Source of the DNA: Pinus tabuliformis
Lineage: Eukaryota > Streptophyta > Pinopsida > Pinales > Pinaceae
NCBI GenBank assembly: GCA_031772625.1
Contig: CM062808.1
Location: 474,731,655 to 474,795,654 of the forward strand
Length of the DNA: 64,000 nucleotides
Reading direction: 5' to 3'
The position numbers were made by a program, and so were the translations under genes. The notes beneath the pieces were generated by a model. It was not told where the DNA came from and ran no database searches. It saw only the letters and a list, made by a program, of their open reading frames with translations. Below, piece by piece: positions 1-12,090 of the stretch (positions are counted from its first letter, which is position 1; every line of letters starts with the position of its first letter).

Positions 1-1
1 G

Positions 2-1234
2 AGTAGGGTTGGGGACACAAGTCCTATCTCTCTTGGGAAAGAGTCACTAACCTTTGCAAGTCATGTTGGGGATTCTCCATCAACCACTTCTAGTCATGTT
101 GGCAGAATGGATGTTGATCAGAAACCTAGGCGTAGAAGATTTAAACCTAATTTACCTTGTAAGATATGTAAGGGAGACCATCTTACTCATTTGTGCCCTG
201 GTATTCCAATGGTACAAAGGATATGGTCTGAGTCTGAAGGTTCTTCTACTCCTGAATCTGTTATGGTTTCTCAATAGTCTAATCAACCATTGGTTGATGA
301 AGTGGTCAAGCCAGTGCAATCTTTGGCTGATTCCACTCCTCTTTTGGGGGGTGAAGTGCCTAACAACAAAGTCTTCTTGATTTCTAGTACAGAGTCTTTT
401 GGTCTAGGGGGCATTCCAGTCTCTTCGAATGTACCCCCTCCAAGTTCTAGGAGTGTCTCCTTTGATTGGGATAATCTTGTCAAGCCTCGTCTTCCTTCTG
501 TTGCACCTTTCCAAATAAGGGTTAGAGTTAATTCCACAAACGTTTATTGATGTATGGTGGATGAAGGATCCTCTGCAAGTATTATATCCTCCTTGACTTG
601 GAAAGCTTTGGGTTCTCCAAAGTTGTTGGCAGCTGATAATTAGTTGTTAGCCTATGATAGAAGACCTGGTGAATCTATGGGTGTTCTTCCTCAATTTCCT
701 ATTACTTTAGGTGGGAAGATTGTCTTAATCAATATGATGGTGGTTGATCACCATTTAGACTTTAATATGCTACTTGGGCGTGATTTTGTCTATGCTATGA
801 ATGTTGTTGTGTCTTCACTCTTTCGAGTGATGTATTTTCCTCATAACAGAAATATTATCACTATTGATAAGCTTGCATATGATAATCACCCCCCTAATTC
901 GAATTTACTACAGAATACCCCTTAGTATGTTCCAAGTGTTCAGGTAGACTCTACCCAACCACGGGTGAACTATGTGGCATTGTATCCTCAATGTTCAATT
1001 TCTTCTTAGAAGGATCCTTTGAACTATTGTTTTCCTTCTTAGGACTTGGTCCCGACAGTTGATCGAGTGATTTTTCCTATGGGGACATGGGACCCCTTGA
1101 TTCCCTCTTTTGATCCTTCTAGTTCTCATGATTTCTTGGAAGTTGAGTTGCCTTTATAGGAGGAAATTTTTGAAGCCATGAGTCTTAGCTACCAAAGGAG
1201 TCCTTGGCCTGAGCCCCGCAACAATTTTTTCTGA
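2..1234 (+). pseudogene. gag zinc knuckle and protease remnant (Gypsy-1)
   Basis: A single reading frame with several stops covers the end of gag and the protease. A CCHC-type knuckle at about 158-196 reads CKICKGDHLTHLC, with C-x2-C-x3-H-x4-C spacing, the same unusual spacing as in Gypsy-2. At 554-600 the motif VDEGSSASI is the retropepsin active-site loop, where families normally have D-S/T-G. It is followed by the second half of the protease fold (GVLPQFPITLGGK, then MLLGRDF near 765-785). Stops at about 548, 642 and 923 break it. The tail to 1234 is acidic linker without a recognised domain. It cannot make a full polyprotein. Assignment to the same broad family as Gypsy-2 is by residue pattern. 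Confidence 0.7.
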
Positions 1235-3640
1235 AGAACCATTATGCATAAGCCGCAAGGCTGCGTGGTTCTTTGTACCATATTGTACATATAAGGTATG
1301 CATTTTCAAGTTTTGTATTCTATAACACAAGCTTTTTTCTAAAGTTTATATATGGGATGTATTAACTTCTTGTCTAGTGTTCCTAATTATGTCTACAGAA
1401 CTTGGAAGACTTATCCTTTGGGTATTTTTATGGTTGATCCACTCTGACACGTATTGGTTCTCGAAACTGGCATACAGGTTAGGTTTTTCACTTGCAATGT
1501 GAATTTATCAGTTTCCTTTCCCATTTTGGCCTTCGGATCAACCCCACCAAGATATGACATAGAACCTTCTCATTGCTTAGAAGTGTCATAACTTGTGGTA
1601 GAGCCTACCTTATCATGGGCGCCCTAGATAGTACCTTGTTGTGACTTGGAATCCATTTTGAACTTTTGTTCTTAGGCTCAGAAGACCTCTTTAGTCCCGC
1701 CATGACTTTTGCGATGAAGCTTCATTCTCCTTCTTCTTCGCTATATTTCTAGATTTATACCCTAGAGGCTCCCACATGTTGAGTTGTACTGTTGCATTGC
1801 ATGTTGACTATTTGTACCTATTGGCCTTAATCCGACTTCACTTGGACTCATGTATAAGCCACTTTTTGACCATGTGTTTTAGCAAAATCAACCTTGCAAT
1901 CATTTAGTCTCTACAACTTGACACCTGCTTGTCTGTGGAAAGAACATTCCTTTGAGTGTCAATGACCAGTTTCTTCACCTTGCATTAAGCATAGGCATAT
2001 TCCACTCCTAAGAACTAGAACATATGTACTTCAACACTTGTTCATTCCATTGTATTATAGACATACTTTTATTCTTTTTCGAGCTTTATAAATATGAAAA
2101 AGACAAACAAAAAAAATATTCCAAAAAGAGCAATAACGACACATTACTTCCATGATTAATGGAAACTAGAGTCAGTTGTGTCATCCTTGAACAAAGCACT
2201 AAAGATTAAGTCTTTCCTCCATTGGGATGGGCTTTAGTTTGACTTAGGAGAGCCTTAACCTTGTTATTGAGTCGGTACTCCTCCGGTTGGTTATCTCTTC
2301 CAATCATATGGAAAGTTTGTTTGTGCCTCTTGCATGAAGTTATCCTATGCGACCATATTGTCACATTTAAGTCGTGATTTTGTTCAAGGGAATTAAACCT
2401 GAGTCATCCTTTTTGTAGTGTCTCTTGACTTATTTTCAGTCGGTCATCCCTGGTTGTCAGAATCATGTTCACTATCACATCAGTTATTTGGTCCTTTTCT
2501 CATGCTGGTTTGGTAAGGTCTCCATAGACTTCTTGTTGGCGGGTCTTTCTCTTATCAACTACGAAAAATTGCTCTAAGAGTAGACCTAGAGCTGCACCCT
2601 GGCCCTATTTCCATCATTGATAGGTGACCTTGTGCTCAACATTGATCAGTATCATGGGTCTTTGACTGAGTGGTTTCCCTTGTGTTTGACGTCATCTTTC
2701 ATTATCACACATTGGGATTTGTGCAGTACCTTGGTTTCCATTTGACCTCATTGGTGGATTCCTCGCCTCTGTGTCAGCTTTCATTATTGGTTGGTACAAA
2801 GGGTTTCTGTTGTGCACTAGCTACATCTTTTGTACACCAGAAACGTGCTTTGGTTTGGTTACTACATCTTTCTTCATCCAATTCCTTCCACATTATTGGC
2901 TTGTAGGTTACGCTCACGCTGGATTGATGAAAGATTCCTTAATGCCTTCCTTCCAATAGATCTTTTCCCATTGACTTCAACTCATTGCTCTAGGAACAAT
3001 GTCTAGAGTCCATTTGGTAGTACCTTAGGGTTTGCAATCATCAGTGGCAGATTCCTTCACTATCAACAGTGGGAATACATCATTGTCTCCTAATTGATAG
3101 ATTCTTCCAAGTGTTTGACTTTAGATCATTTATTCACACTTGTTAGATTGTACTGGGTACCTTGGCTCTCATCATCATTATCAGTGAGTAGTCTTACGTT
3201 TGTTAACGGTATACATCAATGAATGGTAATCAAACAATTTCTCACATGGTCGACTTCAGATCATTTATTCCCATTGTGTAGAAATGTACCATGGCGGTCG
3301 GTGAAGACCTCGGGTTTGCATCAGCATTTTTTGGTTCACTTTCCAATTCCTCCTATTTCTACTAGTGACACCATCTACCTTATATGTTGTAGTTCATCAC
3401 AACGACATCCTATATGTTGGCACCCAAGTTGCATGCAGTACCATTTATTCCACTATTTGACTTGGTACTTTTTGGATCAGCTTTATGACTTTAGTGATCA
3501 ACTTTCTACTTCAGCATCATTGATCAGTTCTTTATATGTGATATTGTGACATGTACTTCTATGGATATGATCAGATGATCCGCTATGTATTTTCAGTTAT
3601 TTTATACTTGTATACATATTGGGTCCACTTTTTTATTTGA
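1235..3640 (+). repeat. Gypsy-1 3' non-coding region
   Basis: No coding signal. Short ORFs here are not supported by any recognisable domain. The stretch is T-rich and contains repeated phrases such as gacttcagatcatttattc. Around 3030-3290 it is clearly related to 63640-63960. Long non-coding sequence between pol and the 3' LTR is typical of the plant Tat lineage. Confidence 0.5.
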
Positions 3641-4799
3641 TATGTGGAACGGTATGCCCGACTCAGATAACAGATTTCTTTCTGATCTCTTCCACTAGCT
3701 TGGCACGCTGAAATCTGGTGAACTCCTCTCAGGTCCTCGCATGATTCTTTCTATACACTTAATACATTTTGGCCATCATGTACCCCTTATGACCTCCTAT
3801 ATTATGGGACATATGTTATAGCACCATTTACGACCATTGGTAGATTTGATGCTCTATGATATGGCCTAGGGAAACCCTTCCCTACTAGACTTGGTCCATT
3901 TTCTAAAAAACAATGTTTTAAATCCCATACGCGATTAGGCCCTATCTAAAGCGCGTGGACACGCAGGTCAGCCTATACCCAACCCATGTATATGTGTTAA
4001 AACATTAAAAATATATATAATCTCCCTTAATTCAGGTTGGGTTTAGGGTTTGACCAGATACCCACCTACTATAGCTCATGGCCGAACTCTTTCCCAACTA
4101 AAAAAACTAATTTGAAGAAGTATAGATACATGTACATGGGAAGGCCTAAGAGGAGGGAGAGGATTAGATATTTATATTATAGTCGATTACATCCTTGATC
4201 AAGTCTGAAGATATCCCTATGCCTTTTGCACTCCAAGTCATAGGAAACCCCTGTTTTTTTCTTGAGATGTTCATCATCCCTTCATGACATCCTTGTGTAT
4301 ACTTATGGAGGAGGATTGTTGAGGCCTAGGCAGGATGGATCCGGAGGATGGTTTTACTTGGAGCTGGTAGAGAAATAAGGTTGTAGTTCTTACGTATTTT
4401 CTTTATCTTACATTAATAAAGAGGCATTGTCTTGTTCCTGGTGATTATGGTCTTTATGCATTAATTTATGTCATGATTTTCTTATAAAATATCACGTTAA
4501 TGCTTATTTTCTTACATGATTATATGATCTAACCTTGATATCATGAACATGCTTTCAGTTATTCTTGGTGTATATGCTTTGCCTTGACTAAATTGCAGGT
4601 CTTAAAGCGCAAGGAAGAAGCAGAGGGTTTGAACCCTACGAGAACGACTTCAAACGTAAGACCTATGGGTAAGACCTTATGTACCAAGTTTAACTATTTA
4701 AGTATTAGGACTGCTTGCTTGTGTGTCTATTTATGTTGTATTCCCTCCACTCTGTTGGGGTTCTCAACTTAAGACCCTAGGGTGATTTTACCTAAAACA
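3641..4799 (+). repeat. Probable 3' LTR of Gypsy-1 (left limit uncertain)
   Basis: The right half resembles the LTR at 38325-39428 in arrangement: a purine-rich mini-exon at 4599-4655 preceded by an acceptor (aattgcag) and followed by a donor (gtaagacc), then about 144 nt to a CA end at 4799. I could not fix the TG start. Only the mini-exon architecture and general composition support the call. Confidence 0.4.
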
Positions 4800-5874
4800 G
4801 TGTTGAACCATCATAACAAAGGAAGTTGGGTGAAATTTAGAGTTATGGAAAAATTACCGTCAATTAAAAAGGATGTAGGACAAGGAAATATCCTTATAAA
4901 CTTGTCATAAAGTGTGGTGTTAGACTGCAGGAAATGCTAACATTGTGTTGTTAACGAAAGGGCCCATTGTAGTAGTCACGGGTGAAAGGGAAAATTTAGC
5001 AAGCCCCTTTGGTGGCGTTTGTCAAGAAATACCCATCAATTAAAACTATAGTTTCCATCGTACAACCCATTAGTTGGAGGATTTGGGGCCAAACCTTATT
5101 CAAGCCTTGAAGCCATCAGACATTTAACATTTGGGTGAGAACCTCGACTACTCATGACTAAGCTGCATAGATTAGTTGTTCGAGCCAACTAGTGAATCTC
5201 GTGGACAAAGTATTTAGACCTTAACTATCCAACTTATTGTCTACCATCAAACCTGGTATGAAATATCATCCATTGGTTTTTGAAAAGTAGCCAAGGCTCG
5301 TTGCGGTCCTCCCTATCCATGGAAAATTTATACTTGGTCAAGGATAGTGGCATGGACACAGGTCAAACCCTAGCATGGGAATTCAAGAAAGGTGTTAGAG
5401 ATTTTATTTGAGAGGAGGAAGTGAGAATATTAACTATTGGACACATTATCCTGAGAGACAAAGCACCAAACTCATAATTGTCCTGCCACTAAGGGAGCAA
5501 AATATTTTTTCATTTTATATTGTGCAAGGTGGAATGTTGCATTAAAATTTTTAATTAATTGGGTGAGCATTGGGTTGTATTTTTTGTGTTGGGAAGTAAA
5601 TTTAAAGAGTTATCCACCATCGCCTTCATTGTGTCAAATTGGTATAAAAAATCAGAAGCTCTTTGGTATTTAATACATAAAATAATAATTGCAACCAATA
5701 AGAGAAAGAAGAATCTGGAGTAGAACACAAAAGGGACCAAAACACAAAGGTAGAGATTGGAAGACTTCATGGCAAAAAGACATAAATAGGGAGAAGACAA
5801 AAGATAAAGAGGAAAGAGCAGAAGAAGTTTCTCGTGGAGGAGATCAAGTAAGTCTTGAATGATAATGTTGTCAT
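4800..5874. other. Unassigned, no gene seen
   Basis: No domain, RNA gene or clear repeat recognised. Short ORFs on both strands are low-complexity and unsupported. Probably decayed repeat DNA. Confidence 0.5.
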
Positions 5875-8004
5875 TGTGTTGTAGCAACTACAACCACCCT
5901 CCAAAATTCTGCCTATGCTTCGAATTTGGAGCCTTCCTTCTTATCCATGGGATCTCATCTTGCACTAATCTAGGTATTCATGCTTCGATTGAGACTTATC
6001 TTTTTCATTTTTTCTTTTTTTTGCTTGTTTTAACACATATTATATTTCTAAGTCACAAGCTGATCTCCCAACTTGGTCTCACAACAATTATGGGCTTGCC
6101 TTTATAAATTGCACAATCCTTGAGGGAAAGCAACCTTGATCATAGGAATTTTGCAGTCTTGGCCTATAGTCATCCTTAAGCTCATAAATTGTGCAGTCAT
6201 GCAAGGCATCCTAGAAGTGAACCCAAAACTTGCACAACCCTCACTAAGCTTAGAAACTGTGCAATGCACACTGGGTCAGAAAGTTGCCCAATTCCCCATA
6301 ATTGTGCAATCTTTCCCGATAGTGTGCATATAAAGTTCACCCTAGAAAAGAAAGAAACCTAAAGGGAAAAAGCATCCTTAGGAAGTAGGTATCTATTATT
6401 AGTTTCCTGAAGATGGTACATTTTTATTTTTAGAAGATTCCACCAAGGGTCGCCTTTGTCCTTGATCTCAGGCATGCGCGTCATAAAACCCCATTTTCTC
6501 AAATATATTTAATCAATGCCTCTATATCTCATTTGAACATTCAATCTTGGAGCTCTAGCATTCCTGAAGAGATCAAGGAAACTTTCGTGGGGTCATCGTC
6601 TCTTTTACAAGTGAGTTTTTCTTTTATCGCCTTTTGCCACCTTTTTTGTATCTTTCTGTCATTTCGCATGTGTGAGTGTTGATTTTATTGTTTCTCTTCA
6701 TGGTTTTTGGCGTTTCAACTTGTTTTAGCTTGTAGATGTGTTGTTTCAATTTATCGCTTTCTTTTCACAAATGTCGCATCGGTTTCCTTGTTTTTGCCCT
6801 AATGGTTGTCATTGCGACGACTCTCCTAACATACTTGATTTTCCATCTGTTTGATCAGTTTATGCACTTGATCCATGTTGATTCATTCACACTTAGTCAT
6901 CTTTTCACTCAAGCTCACATCATTATTCACTTCTTCTCATTTTCACACTTCTGTGGGGCAGATCTGCACTTTCCTTGAATGGTTTTACCTTGCCCAACTG
7001 GGCACTGCGCAATCTTAAGGTTCAAGCCACAAGCTTCACCTCTGGAACTACGTAGTGCATAGTGCATACTTTCTCCAAATGTGCACTACGCAATTCCAGG
7101 GGTGTTGAAGCCCCAAAAATCGGGTCGACAACAAGGGGGATACCCGCCCGGTCCGGACCTTGGTTGGCAGCTCCTTATCCGTTTGGTATAGCGGGTCCGA
7201 CTGGGGATAACGGGACCAATTTCCCAATCTATGGGTGTGTGTGTGTAGAGTTGGATGATGTTGATCTAAGAGTTATAATCTAAGCTACTTTAATCTAACT
7301 CTATGCTATTGTAATCTAATAAAAACAGCACATCTAATCTATACTAACCCGGGATGTATTTCTTCTATTATGCGATCTAAATAGATTTCAAATAATAACT
7401 GTTAATAAAGATCATTCAGCTATCATAAGAATAGAAATCAATTAAGATGAACCACTTTGCATAAGAAGTTAGGCAAAATAGTTATGAACAGTATATCGCA
7501 TAATAAGTTATTCATATATCAAACAGAAATAAATGGCTCCACCGTACAAAAGTGCCAAATGGTAACCCAAACATTTATGCAATAACATATAAACAACTAA
7601 AAATTGTATATCACTTTAAGAATATAAGCAGGAATGGTCAAGAGATAAAAGTACCATTTATGACTGGTCCTACTCATAAGCTTCAAGCAACAATGATTTA
7701 TCTCTCCTTGTTCTAATATCTACCAAGAGTACAGAAGTGCAACATCAGTAGCAGACATCAAATGCAAACATCAATAAACCTTGATCCATCCATTCACCAA
7801 AACCTCCTCTGAGGGTGCAAAAGTGCATGTTCTGAGGACAAGTTTTTGACAAATTTCTGGACCCTTCTCTAAATGCATCAGAAGGGTTTAAATACTACTT
7901 CCTAATCCTAATAATAGTTTATTTACAAAATTTAGGATGCGGTTTTCAAATGACCGTCCTTTTTCTAATCTAATTTTTAAGTAAAAACAACATTCCAAAC
8001 TAAG

Positions 8005-9072
8005 CTACTTCTGTATCTGGTCTCTAAAGCTGCATGTATTCAGCATTGGTTTAAGAAGAGCTGGCTGGCTGACTTCTGCTTTGAGCTGGGCTGAGAAAAC
8101 GGAATCGATGAGAGTTGGCACTACTTTTTCGGCCGCATTTATGATGCATTTCACAGTCATCCATTGACTATGCGGCTTGACCAAGTATGCCCAGTAACAT
8201 TCCCAATTTAACTTGTTTAGTGCTTGGATCGCTTTTCCCTTTTCTTGCGCCTTCTGCTTCCACTCTGCCTCTAGTCATAGTTTGTTTGGTAAATACCCCG
8301 GGGTGGTTTCTGCGATTAAATTTGCTCTGTGCAAATTCTCATTTACACAGTCGATAAGAATACTTGCTGTCGTGGCCGCTGCTTCTGCTGCATGTTCTGC
8401 CTCCCTGATTTGATCATCCCACTTGTTAAAGAGCAACTCTTTATGATTTTCATTTATCCTGGGCGCTCCTGCTCTTTTTCCCTCGTCTTCATCCTGCCAA
8501 GCCAAGTACTCAGTCACCCGTTTGTCCATTAGATCATAGTCACTTCGTAAGTCGACTACTTGATTGGTGATCTTATCACTCATCTCGCAATAATGATTCC
8601 ACTGTGATATCTTTTGTCCCAACAATTCTTGCTGCTGCAGTAGTTGTTCATTTAAGGTAACAGATTCTGAAATAAACTCCGTGAGCTTAGGGTCGTCTAT
8701 GTGCATCTCTTGTATATCCTGTAACTGTTTTCCCTTTTCATCCAAGCTTCTCTGATATCCTATTTGCATTTGCTGAAAGTCTTCCTGCAACTTTTCAAGT
8801 TGTTTGTGTGCCTCATCATTAGTATTGGCCTGTTGCAATTGTAGTTGCAGTACCTGTATCTGATCTTCTCATTCTTTCAACAATTGTTGTACTTCTGATG
8901 CTTTGTCAATAGTCGCAGAAGCATACGCTCCTGCGATCTGAGACAGCTTGGTGAGATTTTCAGTCGGATTACTGGCAGGATCTTTCCACAAGACGTCTAA
9001 TTGCTCAGCATCCTGAGAAAGTGTATTTTCTAACTTCCTCTTCTTTCTCTGCCTTCTTACAACTGCTTTATG
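8005..9072 (-). pseudogene. Family X protein, C-terminal coiled-coil part
   Basis: This is the same reading frame as 9073-11067, continued past the TAA at 9073, a TGA at 8869-8871 and a TAG at 8275-8277, to a final TAG at 8005. Read through, the whole frame is about 1021 codons. The segment is rich in Q, E, L and K with long heptad-like runs (for example HKQLEKLQEDFQQMQIGYQ), indicating a coiled coil. It finishes with a tryptophan-containing block (WECYWAYLVKPHSQWMTV) whose counterpart closes the coding remnants of copies 0, 1 and 2. Only three stops interrupt about 3 kb, so it decayed much later than the plus-strand copies. Function unknown; a structural Gag-like role is conceivable but not shown. 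Confidence 0.55.
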
Positions 9073-11067
9073 TTAGGGACTATAAAATATGTCCAGAGGG
9101 GGGATTTCTTCTACAGTGAGTAGAAGCTCAGAGGACGGAATGATAGGAACATGCTCTGTTTCTGAGACATTGCTGACTATGGTCGGGACGACTTCCTGTG
9201 CTACCTGTGTATTGCTCACAGGTGTTTTTGGGGCTTGTCCTTCAAGATTGATCAGTTCATTGAAGGATTCCCATTCCTTGTCTAATTCTGTTGTGACGGG
9301 CGGTGCTTCAATGACGAGGGGCGGAAGATCTCTTTCCGGGGAGGCAATAGCCTGCTGTTGTGGAATTCCCATTGACTGAGCAGTGTCTTTGGCCGACTCC
9401 TCGTTCCTATCTTGGTTGTCTCCAGATCTTTTGGAATGTTCAGGCATTTCTTGTACAGTCTTAGATTTAGATCCGGAAGTGCTTGAATTCCCACTGAGGC
9501 TAATGCTTGGAGTCGGTTCTCTGGCAGACAGTCGCAGCTTTTCTAGAGGAACACTGGCTAGTCTCCTTTCCCTGTATACCACGAAATTTTGAAAGTTTTC
9601 TGGAGACAATTGCAATTGAGCTTCCCGCAAAATTTCTTGAAGTGAGTTTTTATTTTGGAACATATCATCAAATGGGTCCTTTTTCCCAGAGAACACTTTT
9701 ATTTTAACTGTAGTTGTGAAATTCTGGGCAACCTCGTTTGGGTCAAACGGTCTTCCCGAGAATTTAAATAATTGTAGACACGTCATATTCTGTACTTCAG
9801 TGAACGCGTGACCTACATCGAACAACGAAAAGGCCCCGCAAACCACAGGAAAATGTGGCCATATAGCTTTCTTTTTGTCCTTTAAATCCTTAGTTAGGCC
9901 GCCTTCCGAACAGGTTTGATATGCAATTTCTCGAGCAAGGAGTTTATCAGGGATATACAAGGGTAGAACATGAGGGGGGACAGTGCTTCCAAATACTCTA
10001 ACATAAGTGAATAATTCTTCTCCGAACCATCTTGCGATGGGGATGATATCTATCTGTGCTTCAGGTGAGCACCTCGGGGGGTCTTTATCATACAACATTC
10101 TATATATGGGTAGGATAAGTCCATGGCAAATTTGGTAGAAATGTGGAGTGAACTGTGAGTCCCACAATATGTTATGATAGACGTGGATGGGCAAGGGATC
10201 TTGGGTTGTCCACTTCCAACCCATAACAGGGAATTTTGACACATAACATATTGAATCCATAACATATGCGGCTAGGTAAAAAGGAGGGTAAACTCTTTGG
10301 GACGTAGATCGTTTGGACCGGTAACTGACAATAGTTGTGAGTAGGTTATCAGATAAAATCTTGGCCCAGTCTAAAATGGTGGCATTTGTGGCAGCATCTA
10401 TCAATGGCAACCATTCGGAAGAAAATTTATTTATATCTGGCATTCCAAATAATCTACAGAGCATGGCAGCAGCAAAACAATAAGGGGAGGTAAGGGAACC
10501 GGTACTGTACATACCGTGTTTATCTTTCTTGAGTGGTTCCTCTTTTCTGGACCATTCTTTGGTGGTCTCTGACAGGTTCGGGTTCTCCGCCACAAATTTT
10601 TCTATGAATTGCGTATTATACGTTTCCTGCGGCTCAGGCAGATGATACATAAGTTTCAAATCCTGGGCGGCGAATGACCCGATGAGCCCTTGTCCCTGAA
10701 TCTTGAACTGTCTATTTCTCATCTCTGCACTATCAAGTATCCACTTGATCATGTCTGTGTACGGGAGAATTTTGGGCCTCGCCACTATCCGATGTAGGAA
10801 TGAGCATGCTAGCTCTTCTAAGGATGCTTCGGAAGAGCTTTGTGAGCCTGCGACAGCAGTAGTCTTCATTATTCTGGGATTTTCTTCTTCAAGCAGTCTG
10901 TACATGCCTTCCCATGTTGATATCCCTGCGTCTTTGTTATAGGCCGTGTCCGTATATAAAGGTGCCATTTCCTTCACTTCAGAGCTCTGAGCCTTGTTTT
11001 TCTTCCCCATTTCAGCCTTCTGCATATTGCCTTGTAGCGTCCTTCGTTCTTCGTTCCTGCAATTCAC
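9073..11067 (-). CDS. Family X protein, N-terminal 664-codon open part
   Basis: The longest uninterrupted frame in the window; I do not recognise the protein. It starts with a basic, charged stretch, then a globular region (about residues 50-450) rich in W, Y, F and P, then a Ser/Pro/Gln-rich linker. Degenerate copies at 26.1-28.9 kb and 34.5-37.6 kb share its pattern: a WI...G...DLKLMYHLPEP block, then W-W...P...DPP...A...WF...TYVR.F...PPH, then YVP/YIPDK. The arrangement vaguely recalls plant transposon-associated domains, but this is only a resemblance. The frame opens right after a good splice acceptor (gaattgcag, exon from 11056), so the true start may be in an upstream exon, or at the Met near 11025. 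It ends at a TAA beyond which the same frame continues, so this is probably one longer protein broken by a stop. Confidence 0.6.
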   Translation of the reverse strand: MNCRNEERRTLQGNMQKAEMGKKNKAQSSEVKEMAPLYTDTAYNKDAGISTWEGMYRLLEEENPRIMKTTAVAGSQSSSEASLEELACSFLHRIVARPKILPYTDMIKWILDSAEMRNRQFKIQGQGLIGSFAAQDLKLMYHLPEPQETYNTQFIEKFVAENPNLSETTKEWSRKEEPLKKDKHGMYSTGSLTSPYCFAAAMLCRLFGMPDINKFSSEWLPLIDAATNATILDWAKILSDNLLTTIVSYRSKRSTSQRVYPPFYLAAYVMDSICYVSKFPVMGWKWTTQDPLPIHVYHNILWDSQFTPHFYQICHGLILPIYRMLYDKDPPRCSPEAQIDIIPIARWFGEELFTYVRVFGSTVPPHVLPLYIPDKLLAREIAYQTCSEGGLTKDLKDKKKAIWPHFPVVCGAFSLFDVGHAFTEVQNMTCLQLFKFSGRPFDPNEVAQNFTTTVKIKVFSGKKDPFDDMFQNKNSLQEILREAQLQLSPENFQNFVVYRERRLASVPLEKLRLSAREPTPSISLSGNSSTSGSKSKTVQEMPEHSKRSGDNQDRNEESAKDTAQSMGIPQQQAIASPERDLPPLVIEAPPVTTELDKEWESFNELINLEGQAPKTPVSNTQVAQEVVPTIVSNVSETEHVPIIPSSELLLTVEEIPPLDIFYSP

Positions 11068-11324
11068 AAGTGAAATGGAAATGACTGATCAAGAAAGGTG
11101 ATGGGAGGGTCTTAAATGCAGCAGGTATATCAAATATGCCACCTTACGTGAAGTAATTCTTTGCAAAAGCACGCGTCTACATTTCATTAATAGATGACAA
11201 CTAATTCCTTTATTATCATTAAAAGCACATGATCTTGAGTCAGATTATGGTAAGTGGCTTTTCTCGACTAGTGTGCCCGAAAAATTCGTGATGGAGTGAT
11301 TTTTTTTTTTTTTTTATTCTCTTA

Positions 11325-11545
11325 CGCAACATCGCAGATTGCGACATCGCACTATCACACTATCGCAGAGTTGCAACCATCGTTTTATCGCGATATCGCA
11401 ACATCACAGATGGCAGAAGTTTTATGTTTGCCAAATTTTGTTAGCCCATTCTCTGCGATATACGATCTTGCGATCGGTGTTATCGCAAATCGGAAAATCT
11501 TGAAGTTTTTCTTATTAGTATTACTTTATTGCGATGCGATATATT
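11325..11545. repeat. ATCGC-motif-rich stretch
   Basis: Irregular repeats of atcgca / tatcgc (acatcgcag, gacatcgcac, ctatcgcag, tatcgcgatatcgcaac and so on) follow a T16-17 run at about 11302-11317. It lies upstream (minus strand) of the family-X ORF, in the likely leader or LTR. No regularly spaced unit, so not a CRISPR or classical satellite. Confidence 0.5.
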
Positions 11546-12090
11546 GCTTAGTACGAGAATCTTGTACATGCTGGGATTATGCCTAAATGGAGGCGCTTTT
11601 CTATCATTTTATGATGCGGCTTTTTTGAAGATTTTTCTTTATCATAAACTTAGGTTTTAAAGTATTCAAAAGATCTTCCTAAGCTTACGATGGTAACATT
11701 ATTTTGAAGAAATGAAACTTTTGCTTTTCCTAAATTTTAACTAAGGGTCCCCATTCATTTAGCATTTTGGACAACACTTAAATGAAAAAAGGGGGGGGTT
11801 GTTGCTGGCCATGCCTGTCACCTTGGCCACTGATGCTACACAATACGAAGTCTCTCCCTATCTTTGCCTAGGCTGGGAACTCACATTGCATAGTCCCAAG
11901 CCTCAAGCTTCATCCTTGGCTATTAGGACTGTGTAGTAGATAGTTCCCACAAGCAGTCAGTCCCTCTTGCCAATGAAAATTGTGTAGTCCTTCCCATCAA
12001 ATGCTCAGTTTTCTTCTTGATCATTCTTTGAAGGTAGATTTAATGAAGCTAATGTTTGCTTTCCATGAGTGTCCTTTTCGTCCCACAGGC

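Larger units (their letters stand above)
1..4799 (+). mobile_element. Gypsy-1: decayed Tat-like Ty3/gypsy element, 3' part
   Basis: The element enters from the left edge. In order it shows a gag C-terminal zinc knuckle, an aspartic protease remnant, about 2.4 kb of non-coding sequence, and an LTR-like end. No reverse transcriptase or integrase is visible after the protease, so pol was deleted or this is a non-autonomous derivative. The 3' non-coding part (about 3030-3290) aligns by eye with 63640-63960, the 3' region of Gypsy-2, and the protease resembles that of Gypsy-2 (DEG in place of DSG/DTG). The right end at 4799 is inferred from a CA end about 144 nt after a splice-like mini-exon, as in two related LTRs; it is not proven by a TSD. 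Confidence 0.6.
7103..11776 (-). mobile_element. Family X, inverse and best-preserved copy (limits approximate)
   Basis: A minus-strand family-X copy nested in copy 0. The minus-strand 3' end at 7103 reads ...cttcaaca, an LTR-like CA end. Upstream on the minus strand are a TATA-like box (gtatttaaaccc, near 7890) and agagataaatcatt (near 7700), the same order as in the LTR-like ends of copies 1 and 2. I could not find a matching TSD or a clear second LTR, so the right limit (11776, start of a TGTTG on the minus strand) is a guess. It encodes the long ORF at 8005-11067. Confidence 0.45.

Noticed and set aside
2670-3549. ORFs of 62-108 codons in the Gypsy-1 3' region
   Set aside because: Related sequence at 63.3-63.9 kb does not preserve these frames; they look like chance ORFs in non-coding DNA.
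7098-11820. Possible TSD (agggg / ggggg) flanking the inverse family-X copy
   Set aside because: The right side is a homopolymer-like G run after an A run; no convincing 5-bp match with defined LTR ends.
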